A DNA stretch of 64,000 nt from assembly GCF_900580675.1 (NCBI RefSeq), contig NZ_UTBG01000171.1:1-64000 (forward strand). Direction: 5' to 3'. The position numbers were made by a program, and so were the translations under genes. Positions 55,508 through 63,479 of the stretch are shown here, in pieces. Origin of the DNA: Pseudomonas viridiflava. Lineage in GTDB: Bacteria; Pseudomonadota; Gammaproteobacteria; Pseudomonadales; Pseudomonadaceae. How positions within the stretch are numbered: the first letter of the stretch is position 1; each line of letters starts with the position of its first letter. The notes beneath the pieces are model-generated. The model ran no database searches and was not told where the DNA came from. It saw nothing but the letters and a program-made list of their open reading frames with translations.

Positions 55508-56212
55508 ATGACCAATACTAAAAAACCTCTTCCAGCTGATCTCTTTGCGGAATGCAAAGCCGCCCACGATCTTTTCCTTTCGAAAAAGAACGCGCTGAAA
55601 CTCACTCAAAGAAAAATCGCTGATGCGGCAGGAATGACCCCGGCATCGGTGAACAACTACCTAAAAGGCATCAACGCCTTGAACGCCAAGTTCGCTTCAG
55701 TGCTTGCGAGGGTGCTTGAGGAACCGGTCGAGAAATTCAGTCCGCGACTAGCGGCTCAGATTGCCGAAATGGCAAACGTAAGCCCCATGATTCAGCCGCG
55801 TAGAGAAGCGATCGAATACCCTCTGATAACGTGGGTAGATGCCGGCTTGGGCATAGAATCAACTGTCAGCTACCCGGCAGGCATATCAGATGAGTGGCTT
55901 AGCTCCACTGAGAATGCTGGTCCAAAGGGTTACTGGTTGAGAGTTAAGGGCAAGTCAATGACCTCGGACACGCCGCCCACATTTCCGGAGGGGACGCCGA
56001 TACTGATTCGCCCTGAAGGTTTCGATGTTATCAGCGGGAAATTCTATGTCGCCCGCAACGTTGTCAGTGGAGAAACGACTTTTAAGCAGTACGCGCTAGA
56101 GGCTGGCGTAGGCTACTTGGTCCCACTCAATCCCAGCTATCAGCCGGTCGTGCTAGATGGCAGTTGGGAAATCATTGGTCGAGCAATCGACGCCAAAATA
56201 ACTGGCATGTAG
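55508..56212 (+). CDS. cI: CI-like repressor with S24 peptidase domain
   Basis: This 234-residue repressor has an N-terminal HTH (KLTQRKIADAAGMTPASVNN, 31-50) and a LexA/S24 self-cleaving domain with catalytic Ser150 in VKGKSM and Lys193 in TTFKQY; the cleavage pair is Ala112-Gly113 in WVDAGLG. It keeps the prophage silent and should be inactivated by RecA during the SOS response, so the prophage should be inducible by DNA damage. All three key features are intact. Confidence 0.9.
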   Translation: MTNTKKPLPADLFAECKAAHDLFLSKKNALKLTQRKIADAAGMTPASVNNYLKGINALNAKFASVLARVLEEPVEKFSPRLAAQIAEMANVSPMIQPRREAIEYPLITWVDAGLGIESTVSYPAGISDEWLSSTENAGPKGYWLRVKGKSMTSDTPPTFPEGTPILIRPEGFDVISGKFYVARNVVSGETTFKQYALEAGVGYLVPLNPSYQPVVLDGSWEIIGRAIDAKITGM

Positions 56213-56336
56213 CACGCCTCGGCAGCAGGCGTCTGCGACTATTCTGCAAGATGCCTGAGAACGAGCCAGTCACCACAGAAAGAAGCTATGGCGTCGTCCT
56301 GATAGATCAGAGCAACGCACCGAGCACTTGGCAGTG

Positions 56337-56627
56337 CTAACCGACGTACGCAGCCGGAATGGCTTGAGCACTGCCCTGAGCTAGGCCGGGTGGCGCGCTG
56401 TGGACGACGATATGGCCCTGCCCTATCTTGAAGTTCTTGATCACTGCAATACACACATTCCAAGCCTCCCGAGCCACCGCGTCGCCTGACTCAACCACGT
56501 TGCCCTGGTCATCGATGATTGCCAGACGTGCAGGTCGGCCGTCGACCGTTGTGAACTGGTATCCGCTGGTGACATTGGCAGTGATGCAGCCATTTTCCAG
56601 AGTGCCCGTCTTGGGAATACCGATCAT
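56337..56627 (-). CDS. 96-residue hypothetical phage protein
   Basis: A small beta-rich protein (MIGIPKTGTLENGCITANVT, RPARLAIIDDQGNVVESGD). Its start overlaps the previous gene's stop as in an operon. It lies in the early region behind cI on the opposite strand. No family recognised. Confidence 0.55.
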   Translation of the reverse strand: MIGIPKTGTLENGCITANVTSGYQFTTVDGRPARLAIIDDQGNVVESGDAVAREAWNVCIAVIKNFKIGQGHIVVHSAPPGLAQGSAQAIPAAYVG

Positions 56628-57160
56628 GGATGCTCACCTTGCTTCGCCGTGACGCCCGCGTACTTGTGAAAGATAAGTGCGATAGCGTTCGCTTGAAGCG
56701 ACCGATACTGCTGAGCGCTTTCTATTGCGCGCCAGTTTTCAGACCGGATGGCTTTGTCGATCTCAACGTTGGCGTTTCTCCAGCCGGCGATTCCCTCGCT
56801 CAGCAAGCGCTGGTCTAACTCTGAAATAGGCATGGTCATAGTCATGGTCGCGCCCTCCTTAGCGGCAATGTACTCGTCAACTTCAGAAGCTGCGGTAAGG
56901 GGCATTCCGTTTGCCACCTCCTCCAGGAAGTGAGCTGCGCGGATACCTGTGTCCTCTTGATGGACCAAGGTAATGCTATTGATGCTATCGCCCAGTTTGA
57001 CGCGCATGGATACAGCGCTATCGCACTGCTCGATGATGATCGCAGCCTTCGCACCGTCCACACCGTTGTCACCATAAAAGGTATGAACGAAAACACCGTT
57101 CTGGGTGATCTGAGCGGAAAGCCTTGAGCGAGCGAGAGGTGAAAGGTGAAGCGTATGCAT
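56624..57160 (-). CDS. 178-residue hypothetical phage protein
   Basis: The product (MHTLHLSPLARSRLSAQITQ, then EQCDSAVSMRVKLGDSINSI; C-terminal helices ISELDQRLLSEGIAGWRNAN) is not recognised. Start ATG 57160 is preceded by GGAGTTAATCGC; the open frame further upstream runs through the operator region and is not coding. It is transcribed from the AGGCATA-containing control region, so it is probably under phage repressor control. Confidence 0.55.
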   Translation of the reverse strand: MHTLHLSPLARSRLSAQITQNGVFVHTFYGDNGVDGAKAAIIIEQCDSAVSMRVKLGDSINSITLVHQEDTGIRAAHFLEEVANGMPLTAASEVDEYIAAKEGATMTMTMPISELDQRLLSEGIAGWRNANVEIDKAIRSENWRAIESAQQYRSLQANAIALIFHKYAGVTAKQGEHP

Positions 57161-57290
57161 GCGATTAACTCCATGGCGATCATGACAACACCGAACGTTG
57201 TCATGAGCTGACGGAGAAATATTAGCCTTAGGCATACGAATAAACAAGCTATAAGCATATTTTTACAGCAAAAGCATACATAGTGTATGC
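57161..57290. promoter_or_regulatory. second operator region
   Basis: ATATTAGCCTTAGGCATA (57219-57236) differs by one base from the site at 55391-55408. An inverted TATGCCTAA lies at 57286-57294 and weaker AAGCATA half-sites at 57254 and 57272. It should let the same repressor control the leftward gene at 57160. Confidence 0.68.
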
Positions 57291-57548
57291 CTAAGACAAG
57301 TGCTGATTTCTCCATGTCAGCCAGACAGCTCCGCACTCCAAACGCGTCACACGGACGCTATCCTCGACGTCCAGTTGATCGATAAGGCAATCCCAGTCGT
57401 CAAGCTTCTCGCCGGATTGCCTAGCAATAATGGTCCGTCTTAATGTCTGAGCTTTCGAGCTGTTCACCTGCCGGTGGATACGGCGCGTAAGCAGCTCATA
57501 GGGTGAGTGGGATCGTTCAAGAACACTGGGATAGCCGCTTTGAGACAT
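57291..57548 (-). CDS. DUF1654-type small protein
   Basis: The 85-residue product (ELLTRRIHRQVNSSKAQTLR, then SGEKLDDWDCLIDQL and ending VWLTW) matches the small DUF1654 family common in Pseudomonas genomes and phages. Start ATG 57548 follows AAGGAGCG. Function unknown. Its stop overlaps an operator-like half-site. Confidence 0.65.
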   Translation of the reverse strand: MSQSGYPSVLERSHSPYELLTRRIHRQVNSSKAQTLRRTIIARQSGEKLDDWDCLIDQLDVEDSVRVTRLECGAVWLTWRNQHLS

Positions 57549-57612
57549 AAACGCTCCTTGCATATACTGTATATACAAACAGTATAAAGTAGCCACTTGC
57601 CAGCCAACAAGA

Positions 57613-59274
57613 TCAGTCCCAATCTTCGCTGGCCACCCAGTCACCGGACCGGCGATTGATCTGAATTAAACGATGTTGTCCGGTTCGCGAGAGCAACTGA
57701 ACGTCGATTTCTTTACCCTCCCGATCCTGGGCCCCCATCCCCCTCATGAAGATCACGATCCGCTCAAACGTGTCCATGATCAGTTGCCTGACCTTCTCCC
57801 GCGCAGCGTAGTCATCAGCCCTTACTTGCGTCGCCAGTTCTTGCCACCGATCGGCCTGCACCGGCTGCGCTGCGCCGGACATCGAAGCCAACTCAAACTC
57901 AAGCCGTTTAAGATTTTGCTCCGCCACACCCTGCTGCTCTTCCAACTCTCTGGCCTTGCGGATGAAGGCAATTGGAGAGGCCCCGCTTTCGTCCGCCAAC
58001 AGGGCGTCTGTTACCTTCCCGACCTGAGCGGTGATCTTGTCCAGCGCGGCACGGGCGACAAGCAGTTTTTGGCGTACGCCTTTACCGTCGTCACCCACCT
58101 GCAAGAGGCGCTGCAAATTGAGCTGGTCGGAACAGAAGCTCAGCAAGGCACGCTCAATCGGTACAACACTGCAACTGCCACCAGCGGAGCAGCCAGCGTT
58201 CTTACTGTAAGAAGTGCACTGCAAGCGACGATTGCCATCTGCGATGCTCCCGTCCGAACGTCGCCGCTTCATGATATTTTGAGCCACCAGCGCTGTTCCG
58301 CAGTAGCCGCAATATGCCAGTCCTACGCCGGTGATGATTCCTGGTATCTCGCCAGCCCCCCGACGTCGTAACCGTTGCCCCGCCAGGTGCTGTAAATCGC
58401 TCCATTCAGCATCGGACAGGATCCGCGGGTAATACTCCTCTAGTTCGTAGTTCTCTCCCTCAATGCTCAAACGTTTGACGCCACGAAGCGCAGGCAATTT
58501 GATCGTCCGGTATATCTGCAGACCGGAGATCCCCCCTGTAGTGAGCTGGAATCCCTCTTCATGCATGACCAAAGCAGCGCGCCCAGCGCCAAGCCCCTGG
58601 CGATAAAGCTCCAGCGCCCGTTTAACAGCGGCGACACGTTCCGGGATCAATTCCCATCCATCGCTGGTCAATCGGACCCACTGGGGGTCTTTGCCGTTGC
58701 GGATCAGCCCACGATATGAGCCCGACAACCAGCCCTCGCACTGCCGGCGGATTGCGGCTTTAACACGCTTACTCTTTGTGTCGGACTCTTCATGCGCCCT
58801 TATCATCACCAGGAGCGAATAAACCAGGTCCATAGGCTGGGCCTTCAAACCCGCTCGGTTGTATTCGCGACCGTCGCTCGCTGTGACGACCGTAATACCA
58901 GCGTTGATGATCTGGGCCAATTGAGCCTGAGCCTGTATAGGCTCCGCTCGACTCAGGCGATCCAAACCTTCAACAACCAAAACTGACCCGCTGGAGATTC
59001 TGCCGTCCTCGATCGCACGCAGGAAAACGCCCAACGCCCCCTGCTTAACATGACGTTGGTGATAAGCGGACAGCCCCTCATCTTTTAAAGTCAGTGTGGC
59101 GTCCAGAGCCATGCCTCGCTGCGCCGCCCAGGACGCGGCGTAGGCAAGCTGCCGATCTGCACTACTTCCTGTCGCTTGCCGTGGATCTGAAAACCGCAGA
59201 TAGCTATAAACGTGGCCCGTCTTATTCAAAATGAGACACCAGCGCTTATGCCACGTCCTGCAACGCCCTCCCAC
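57613..59274 (-). CDS. int: large serine recombinase (phage integrase)
   Basis: This integrase of about 540-553 residues has a catalytic domain with YLRFSDPRQATGSSADRQ (Ser nucleophile in RFS), VVEGLDRLSR and the E-helix, a recombinase domain (about 190-320), and a zinc ribbon (CGYCGTALV ... CTSYSKNAGC) followed by a coiled coil (about 425-480). These mark the large serine family. It needs only short att sites, in line with the TGCCC core. The start is uncertain: GTG 59274 or TTG 59229 (NKTGHVYSYLRFS). Confidence 0.9.
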   Translation of the reverse strand: MGGRCRTWHKRWCLILNKTGHVYSYLRFSDPRQATGSSADRQLAYAASWAAQRGMALDATLTLKDEGLSAYHQRHVKQGALGVFLRAIEDGRISSGSVLVVEGLDRLSRAEPIQAQAQLAQIINAGITVVTASDGREYNRAGLKAQPMDLVYSLLVMIRAHEESDTKSKRVKAAIRRQCEGWLSGSYRGLIRNGKDPQWVRLTSDGWELIPERVAAVKRALELYRQGLGAGRAALVMHEEGFQLTTGGISGLQIYRTIKLPALRGVKRLSIEGENYELEEYYPRILSDAEWSDLQHLAGQRLRRRGAGEIPGIITGVGLAYCGYCGTALVAQNIMKRRRSDGSIADGNRRLQCTSYSKNAGCSAGGSCSVVPIERALLSFCSDQLNLQRLLQVGDDGKGVRQKLLVARAALDKITAQVGKVTDALLADESGASPIAFIRKARELEEQQGVAEQNLKRLEFELASMSGAAQPVQADRWQELATQVRADDYAAREKVRQLIMDTFERIVIFMRGMGAQDREGKEIDVQLLSRTGQHRLIQINRRSGDWVASEDWD

Positions 59275-59347
59275 TTACCCTGCGCTTGACTCAAAAACAC
59301 CTCAGCCCTTCCATACATGAGAACAATACTCGTTAGCAACAATTATT

Positions 59348-59376
59348 TTGCGCATTATTTGACCAACGCTTAGAAT
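59348..59376 (+). promoter_or_regulatory. candidate promoter driving restored rimO
   Basis: TTGCGC (59348-59353) and TAGAAT (59371-59376) are spaced by 17 bases, about 50 bases before the rimO ATG at 59425. It lies in phage DNA, so the phage arm may bring both promoter and start codon. Confidence 0.45.
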
Positions 59377-59424
59377 CGCGCGCCACGAAATTCGTCCAGG
59401 GCAAACCCTGCAGGTTATGAGTAT

Positions 59425-60750
59425 ATGAGCAATAATCCACGTGTAGGGTTTGTATCGCTAGGGTGCCCGAAGGCTCTGGTCGACTCCGAACGCATCCTCA
59501 CCCAACTGCGCATGGAAGGCTATGACGTTGTGTCCACTTACCAGGACGCGGACGTGGTGGTGGTCAACACCTGCGGCTTTATCGACTCGGCCAAGGCGGA
59601 GTCGCTGGAAGTGATTGGCGAAGCGATCAAGGAAAACGGCAAGGTCATCGTGACCGGCTGCATGGGCGTGGAAGAAGGCAATATCCGCAACGTGCACCCG
59701 AGCGTGCTGGCCGTGACCGGCCCGCAGCAGTACGAGCAGGTGGTCAACGCCGTGCACCAGGTGGTGCCGCCGCGCCAGGACCACAACCCGCTGATCGATC
59801 TGGTGCCGCCGCAAGGCATCAAGCTGACCCCACGTCACTATGCGTACCTGAAGATTTCCGAAGGCTGCAACCACAGCTGCAGCTTCTGCATCATCCCGTC
59901 GATGCGCGGCAAGCTGGTCAGCCGCCCGGTCGGTGATGTGCTGGACGAGGCCCAGCGCCTGGTCAAATCCGGCGTGAAAGAGCTGCTGGTCATTTCCCAG
60001 GACACCAGCGCCTACGGCGTCGACGTGAAATACCGCACCGGTTTCTGGAACGGCGCGCCGGTGAAAACCCGCATGACCGAACTCTGCGAAGCCCTCAGCA
60101 GCCTCGGCGTGTGGGTGCGCCTGCACTACGTTTACCCGTACCCGCACGTGGACGAGCTGATCCCGCTGATGGCCGCCGGCAAGATCCTGCCGTACCTGGA
60201 CATCCCGTTCCAGCACGCCAGCCCGAAAGTCCTGAAGGCCATGAAACGCCCGGCCTTTGAAGACAAGACCCTGGCGCGCATCAAGAACTGGCGCGAGATC
60301 TGCCCGGAACTGATCATCCGTTCGACCTTCATCGTCGGTTTCCCCGGCGAAACCGAAGAAGATTTCCAGTACCTGCTGGACTGGCTGACCGAGGCCCAGC
60401 TGGACCGCGTCGGCTGCTTCCAGTACTCGCCGGTGGAAGGCGCCCCGGCCAACCTGCTGGACCTGGCCGTGGTGCCGGACGACGTCAAGCAAGACCGTTG
60501 GGAACGTTTCATGGCGCACCAGCAGGCCATCAGCTCGGCGCGTCTGCAACTGCGCGTCGGCAAGGAAATCGAAGTACTGATCGACGAAGTCGACGAGCAA
60601 GGCGCCGTTGGCCGTTGCTTCTTCGACGCGCCGGAAATCGACGGTAACGTATTTATCGACGATGCCAGCGGTTTGAAACCGGGCGACAAGGTCTGGTGCA
60701 CCGTGACCGACGCCGACGAATACGACCTGTGGGCTGAAAAGCGCGACTGA
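59425..60750 (+). CDS. rimO: RimO, ribosomal protein S12 methylthiotransferase (phage-restored 5' end)
   Basis: This 441-residue radical-SAM enzyme adds a methylthio group to Asp of ribosomal protein S12. Cluster-binding Cys14 (SLGCPK), Cys50 (NTCGF) and Cys79 (TGCMG) are in the N-terminal domain, CNHSCSFC (148-155) is the radical-SAM motif, and a TRAM domain ends the protein. Residues before GCPK are encoded by the prophage arm: [12 protein letters not shown] replaces native MSTTIAKANPKVGFVSL. The conserved part is unchanged, so the protein should work. Confidence 0.95.
   Translation: MSNNPRVGFVSLGCPKALVDSERILTQLRMEGYDVVSTYQDADVVVVNTCGFIDSAKAESLEVIGEAIKENGKVIVTGCMGVEEGNIRNVHPSVLAVTGPQQYEQVVNAVHQVVPPRQDHNPLIDLVPPQGIKLTPRHYAYLKISEGCNHSCSFCIIPSMRGKLVSRPVGDVLDEAQRLVKSGVKELLVISQDTSAYGVDVKYRTGFWNGAPVKTRMTELCEALSSLGVWVRLHYVYPYPHVDELIPLMAAGKILPYLDIPFQHASPKVLKAMKRPAFEDKTLARIKNWREICPELIIRSTFIVGFPGETEEDFQYLLDWLTEAQLDRVGCFQYSPVEGAPANLLDLAVVPDDVKQDRWERFMAHQQAISSARLQLRVGKEIEVLIDEVDEQGAVGRCFFDAPEIDGNVFIDDASGLKPGDKVWCTVTDADEYDLWAEKRD
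59455..59472. other. attR
   Basis: Phage-encoded TCGCTAGGGTGCCC joined to host GAAGGCTC within rimO. The exchange falls in TGCCC (59464-59468). Confidence 0.85.
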
Positions 60751-60762
60751 TCGGTAAAACCC

Positions 60763-60799
60763 AAAAGCCCTGCATCTGATCAAGATGTGGGGCTTTTTT
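60763..60799 (+). terminator. rho-independent terminator of rimO
   Basis: AAAAGCCC ... GGGGCTTTTTT with inner pairing TGCATCTT/AAGATGT makes a long stem with a T run, 13 bases after the rimO stop. Confidence 0.85.
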
Positions 60800-60848
60800 C
60801 GGTCTATCGTTTGCCCTTAACGCCAGACATCGACAAAAGGCAGCGGGC

Positions 60849-61322
60849 ATGCGAGAACATTCGGTTATTCACACACCTAACACCAGCGACTACGTGGAGC
60901 TGACGCGAATCTGGGAGACTTCGGTTCGTGCCACCCATGATTTCTTGCCGGAAAGTTACATCCAGTTGCTGAAACCCATGGTGCTGACCCACTACCTGAA
61001 CTCGGTAATGCTGATTTGCACCAAGGACTCGCGCCAACGTATTACCGGGTTCGCCGGGGTGGCCGCAGGCAAAGTCGAAATGCTGTTCATCGACCCACAG
61101 CACCGGGGCCAGGGCCTTGGTCGGCAATTGTTGCACTATGCGATTGAGAGCATGAATGCCGACCGACTGGATGTGAACGAGCAGAACCCGCAAGCCCTGG
61201 GCTTTTATTTAAAGCTTGGCTTCGAGGTGGTAGGTCGCACTGAGCATGATGGCCTTGGCCAGCCCTATCCGTTGCTGCATATGCGTTTGCGCCAGGCGCA
61301 GCCACAGGCGCGCCAGGGCTAA
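60849..61322 (+). CDS. GNAT family N-acetyltransferase
   Basis: This 157-residue protein has the GNAT acetyl-CoA motif DPQHRGQGLGRQLL (about 85-98) and LDVNEQNPQALGFYLKLGFEVVG, as in YjaB-type enzymes. It transfers an acetyl group to an unknown amine or protein. It stands between rimO and the pseudouridine-synthase homologue on the same strand. Confidence 0.85.
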   Translation: MREHSVIHTPNTSDYVELTRIWETSVRATHDFLPESYIQLLKPMVLTHYLNSVMLICTKDSRQRITGFAGVAAGKVEMLFIDPQHRGQGLGRQLLHYAIESMNADRLDVNEQNPQALGFYLKLGFEVVGRTEHDGLGQPYPLLHMRLRQAQPQARQG

Positions 61323-61393
61323 ATGAAATGGGGCCGGGCTTAACCGCGCCCAGACAGGTACAATAGCCGCCCCATTTTGCTACGGCCCTTGTC

Positions 61394-62104
61394 ATGACTG
61401 ACCCCATACGCCTCTCCAAACGCCTTATCGAACTGGTCGGTTGCTCCCGTCGGGAGGCTGAGCTGTTTATCGAAGGCGGCTGGGTCTCGGTGGACGGTGA
61501 AGTGATCGACGAGCCGCAGTTCAAGGTCACTGCCCAGAAGGTCGAACTGGACCCGGAGGCCAAAGCCACGGTTCCGGAGCCGGTGACCATCCTGCTGCAC
61601 GCACCGGCCGGTGTGGATGCCGAAACGGCGATGGCGTCGATCAGCGCCGAGACCTTGTCCGAAGAACACCGCTTCAGCAAGCGCCCGCTCAAGGGGCATT
61701 TCCTGCGTCTGACGGCCAGTTCCGACCTGCAAGCCAAGGCCAGCGGCCTGTTAGTGTTTACCCAGGACTGGAAGATTCTGCGCAAGTTGACCGCAGATGC
61801 CGCCAAGATCGAGCAGGAATACGTGGTAGAGGTTGAAGGCGACATGGTGGCCCACGGCCTCAATCGCCTGAACCACGGCCTGACCTACAAAGGTAAAGAG
61901 CTGCCGCCCGTGAAAGCCAGCTGGCAGAACGAAAACCGCCTGCGTTTTGCGATGAAAAATCCGCAACCGGGCGTAATCGCCCTGTTCTGCGAAGCCGTTG
62001 GCTTGAAAGTCATCGCCATCCGCCGCATTCGCATTGGCGGCGTGTCCATCGGCAAAGTGCCCGTGGGCCAGTGGCGCTACCTGTCCGGCAAAGAGAAGTT
62101 CTAA
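61394..62104 (+). CDS. RsuA/RluF-like pseudouridine synthase homologue without the catalytic Asp
   Basis: The 236-residue protein has an S4 RNA-binding domain (IRLSKRLIELVGCSRREAELFI, about 5-26) and an RsuA-type synthase domain. The usual active-site motif GRLD-x-x-S-G-L-L reads here SDLQAKASGLLVFT: Gln113 stands where catalytic Asp is expected. The later R-Q-I-R-R-M motif is replaced by LFCEAVGLKV. It may bind rRNA without making pseudouridine. The frame is intact and starts with an S4 domain of normal length. Confidence 0.78.
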   Translation: MTDPIRLSKRLIELVGCSRREAELFIEGGWVSVDGEVIDEPQFKVTAQKVELDPEAKATVPEPVTILLHAPAGVDAETAMASISAETLSEEHRFSKRPLKGHFLRLTASSDLQAKASGLLVFTQDWKILRKLTADAAKIEQEYVVEVEGDMVAHGLNRLNHGLTYKGKELPPVKASWQNENRLRFAMKNPQPGVIALFCEAVGLKVIAIRRIRIGGVSIGKVPVGQWRYLSGKEKF

Positions 62105-62171
62105 GCCGCTCCCCTTTCTCGACACCGCCTTACTGGGCGGTGTCCTCAGTTGAATACCAGGATTGCCCACC

Positions 62172-62633
62172 ATGATTCACAACGACGTACTGCGCAGCGT
62201 GCGCTACATGCTCGACATCAGCGACAACAAGATGGTCGAGATCATCAAGCTCGGCGGCATGGACGTGAGCAAGGAAGACCTGCTGACCTACCTCAAGAAA
62301 GATGAGGAAGAAGGCTTTGTGTTCTGCCCGGATGACGTGATGGCTCACTTCCTCGATGGCCTGGTGATCTTCAAGCGCGGCAAGGACGAAAGCCGTCCGC
62401 CACAGCCGATCGAAACCCCGGTGACCAACAACATCATCCTCAAAAAGCTGCGTGTAGCCTTCGAGCTGAAAGAAGACGACATGCATGCGATCCTCAAGGC
62501 CGCCGAGTTCCCGGTGTCCAAGCCTGAGTTGAGCGCGCTGTTCCGCAAGTTCGGCCACACCAACTACCGCACCTGTGGCGACCAGTTGCTGCGCAACTTC
62601 CTCAAGGGCCTGACCCTGCGGGTTCGTGCGTAA
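62172..62633 (+). CDS. DUF1456 protein, YehS-like
   Basis: The 153-residue product has two repeats of the DUF1456 domain (NDVLRSVRYMLDISDNKMVE and NNIILKKLRVAFELKEDDMH). YehS-like proteins are of unknown function. ATG 62172 is chosen over TTG 62163. The gene is followed three bases later by trmO, so the two are probably co-transcribed. Confidence 0.85.
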   Translation: MIHNDVLRSVRYMLDISDNKMVEIIKLGGMDVSKEDLLTYLKKDEEEGFVFCPDDVMAHFLDGLVIFKRGKDESRPPQPIETPVTNNIILKKLRVAFELKEDDMHAILKAAEFPVSKPELSALFRKFGHTNYRTCGDQLLRNFLKGLTLRVRA

Positions 62634-62636
62634 GCC

Positions 62637-63332
62637 ATGAGCTACAACGTCTCCCCCGTCGGCTTCGTGCGCTCCTGCTTCAAGGAGAAGTTCGCCATCC
62701 CGCGCCAGCCGCAACTGGCGCCTGCCGCGCGTGGGGTGCTCGAGCTGGTGTCGCCGTTCGATGGCGGTGAGGCGGTGCAGGGCCTGGAGCAGGTCAGCCA
62801 CGTGTGGCTGTTGTTCCTGTTTCACCAGGCCCTGGAAGACAAGCCGCGCTTGAAAGTGCGTCCGCCACGCTTGGGCGGCAATACCTCCATGGGCGTGTTT
62901 GCCACCCGTGCCACCCACCGGCCCAACGGGATTGGCCAGTCGGTGGTCAAGTTGGACAAGGTCGAGCCGGGGCGGCTGTGGATTTCCGGGATCGATTTGC
63001 TCGATGGCACACCGGTGCTGGATATCAAGCCGTATGTGCCGTATGCGGACATCGTTGACGTCGCCACCAACAGCATCGCCAGCAGTGCGCCAGCGCTGAT
63101 CCCTGTGCAGTGGCTCAAGACTGCCCTGCACCAGGCACAAGGCCATGCCCAGCGCCTGGAGGAGCCCTTGGTGGCGTTGATCGAACAGTGTTTGGCGCAG
63201 GACCCTCGGCCGGCTTACCAGACGCCGGGGCCTGAGCGCGAATATGGCGCGCAGTTCTGGGATGTGGATGTGCGCTGGCACTATCCCGAGGCGGGGATGA
63301 TTTGCGTGTTGGAAGTGCTGCCGGCCAAGTAA
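62637..63332 (+). CDS. trmO: TrmO, tRNA m6t6A37 methyltransferase
   Basis: This 231-residue protein has the TsaA/YaeB family core: NVSPVGFVRSCFKEKFAIPR, VSHVWLLFLFH, and MGVFATRATHRPNGIGQSVV (about 85-104), which binds SAM. It methylates t6A at position 37 of some threonine tRNAs. Length and C-terminal domain (ALIEQCLAQDPRPAYQ) match the E. coli protein. Confidence 0.9.
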   Translation: MSYNVSPVGFVRSCFKEKFAIPRQPQLAPAARGVLELVSPFDGGEAVQGLEQVSHVWLLFLFHQALEDKPRLKVRPPRLGGNTSMGVFATRATHRPNGIGQSVVKLDKVEPGRLWISGIDLLDGTPVLDIKPYVPYADIVDVATNSIASSAPALIPVQWLKTALHQAQGHAQRLEEPLVALIEQCLAQDPRPAYQTPGPEREYGAQFWDVDVRWHYPEAGMICVLEVLPAK

Positions 63333-63343
63333 ACCGGAAAGCA

Positions 63344-63466
63344 AATGTGGGAGCCGCTTGTGTAGGAGCTGGCTTGCCTGCGATAGCATCACTTCGGTTC
63401 AACTGAAAGACCGAGGTGCTTGCATCGCAGGCAAGCCAGCTCCCACACAAGCCGGCTCCCACATTT
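63344..63466. repeat. REP-like compound palindrome
   Basis: Long inverted arms begin AATGTGGGAGCCGCTTGTG and contain an inner pair (GGAGCTGGCTTGCCTGCGAT and complement). It ends in a T run, so it also fits as a terminator for convergent trmO and fpr. Confidence 0.85.
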
Positions 63467-63479
63467 TTTTGCGTCGCGT

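Larger units (their letters stand above)
26789..59468. mobile_element. complete mosaic prophage in rimO (HP1/P2-like virion, serine integrase)
   Basis: The boundaries are the TGCCC shared by the broken rimO stub (26789-26793) and the restored rimO (59464-59468). The element carries an integrase beside attR, a cI/cro switch, early genes, a replication protein, packaging genes, head and tail operons, lysis genes and a cargo zone. No essential morphogenesis function is obviously missing, so it may be inducible. About 32.7 kb is a normal size for this phage group. Confidence 0.93.
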
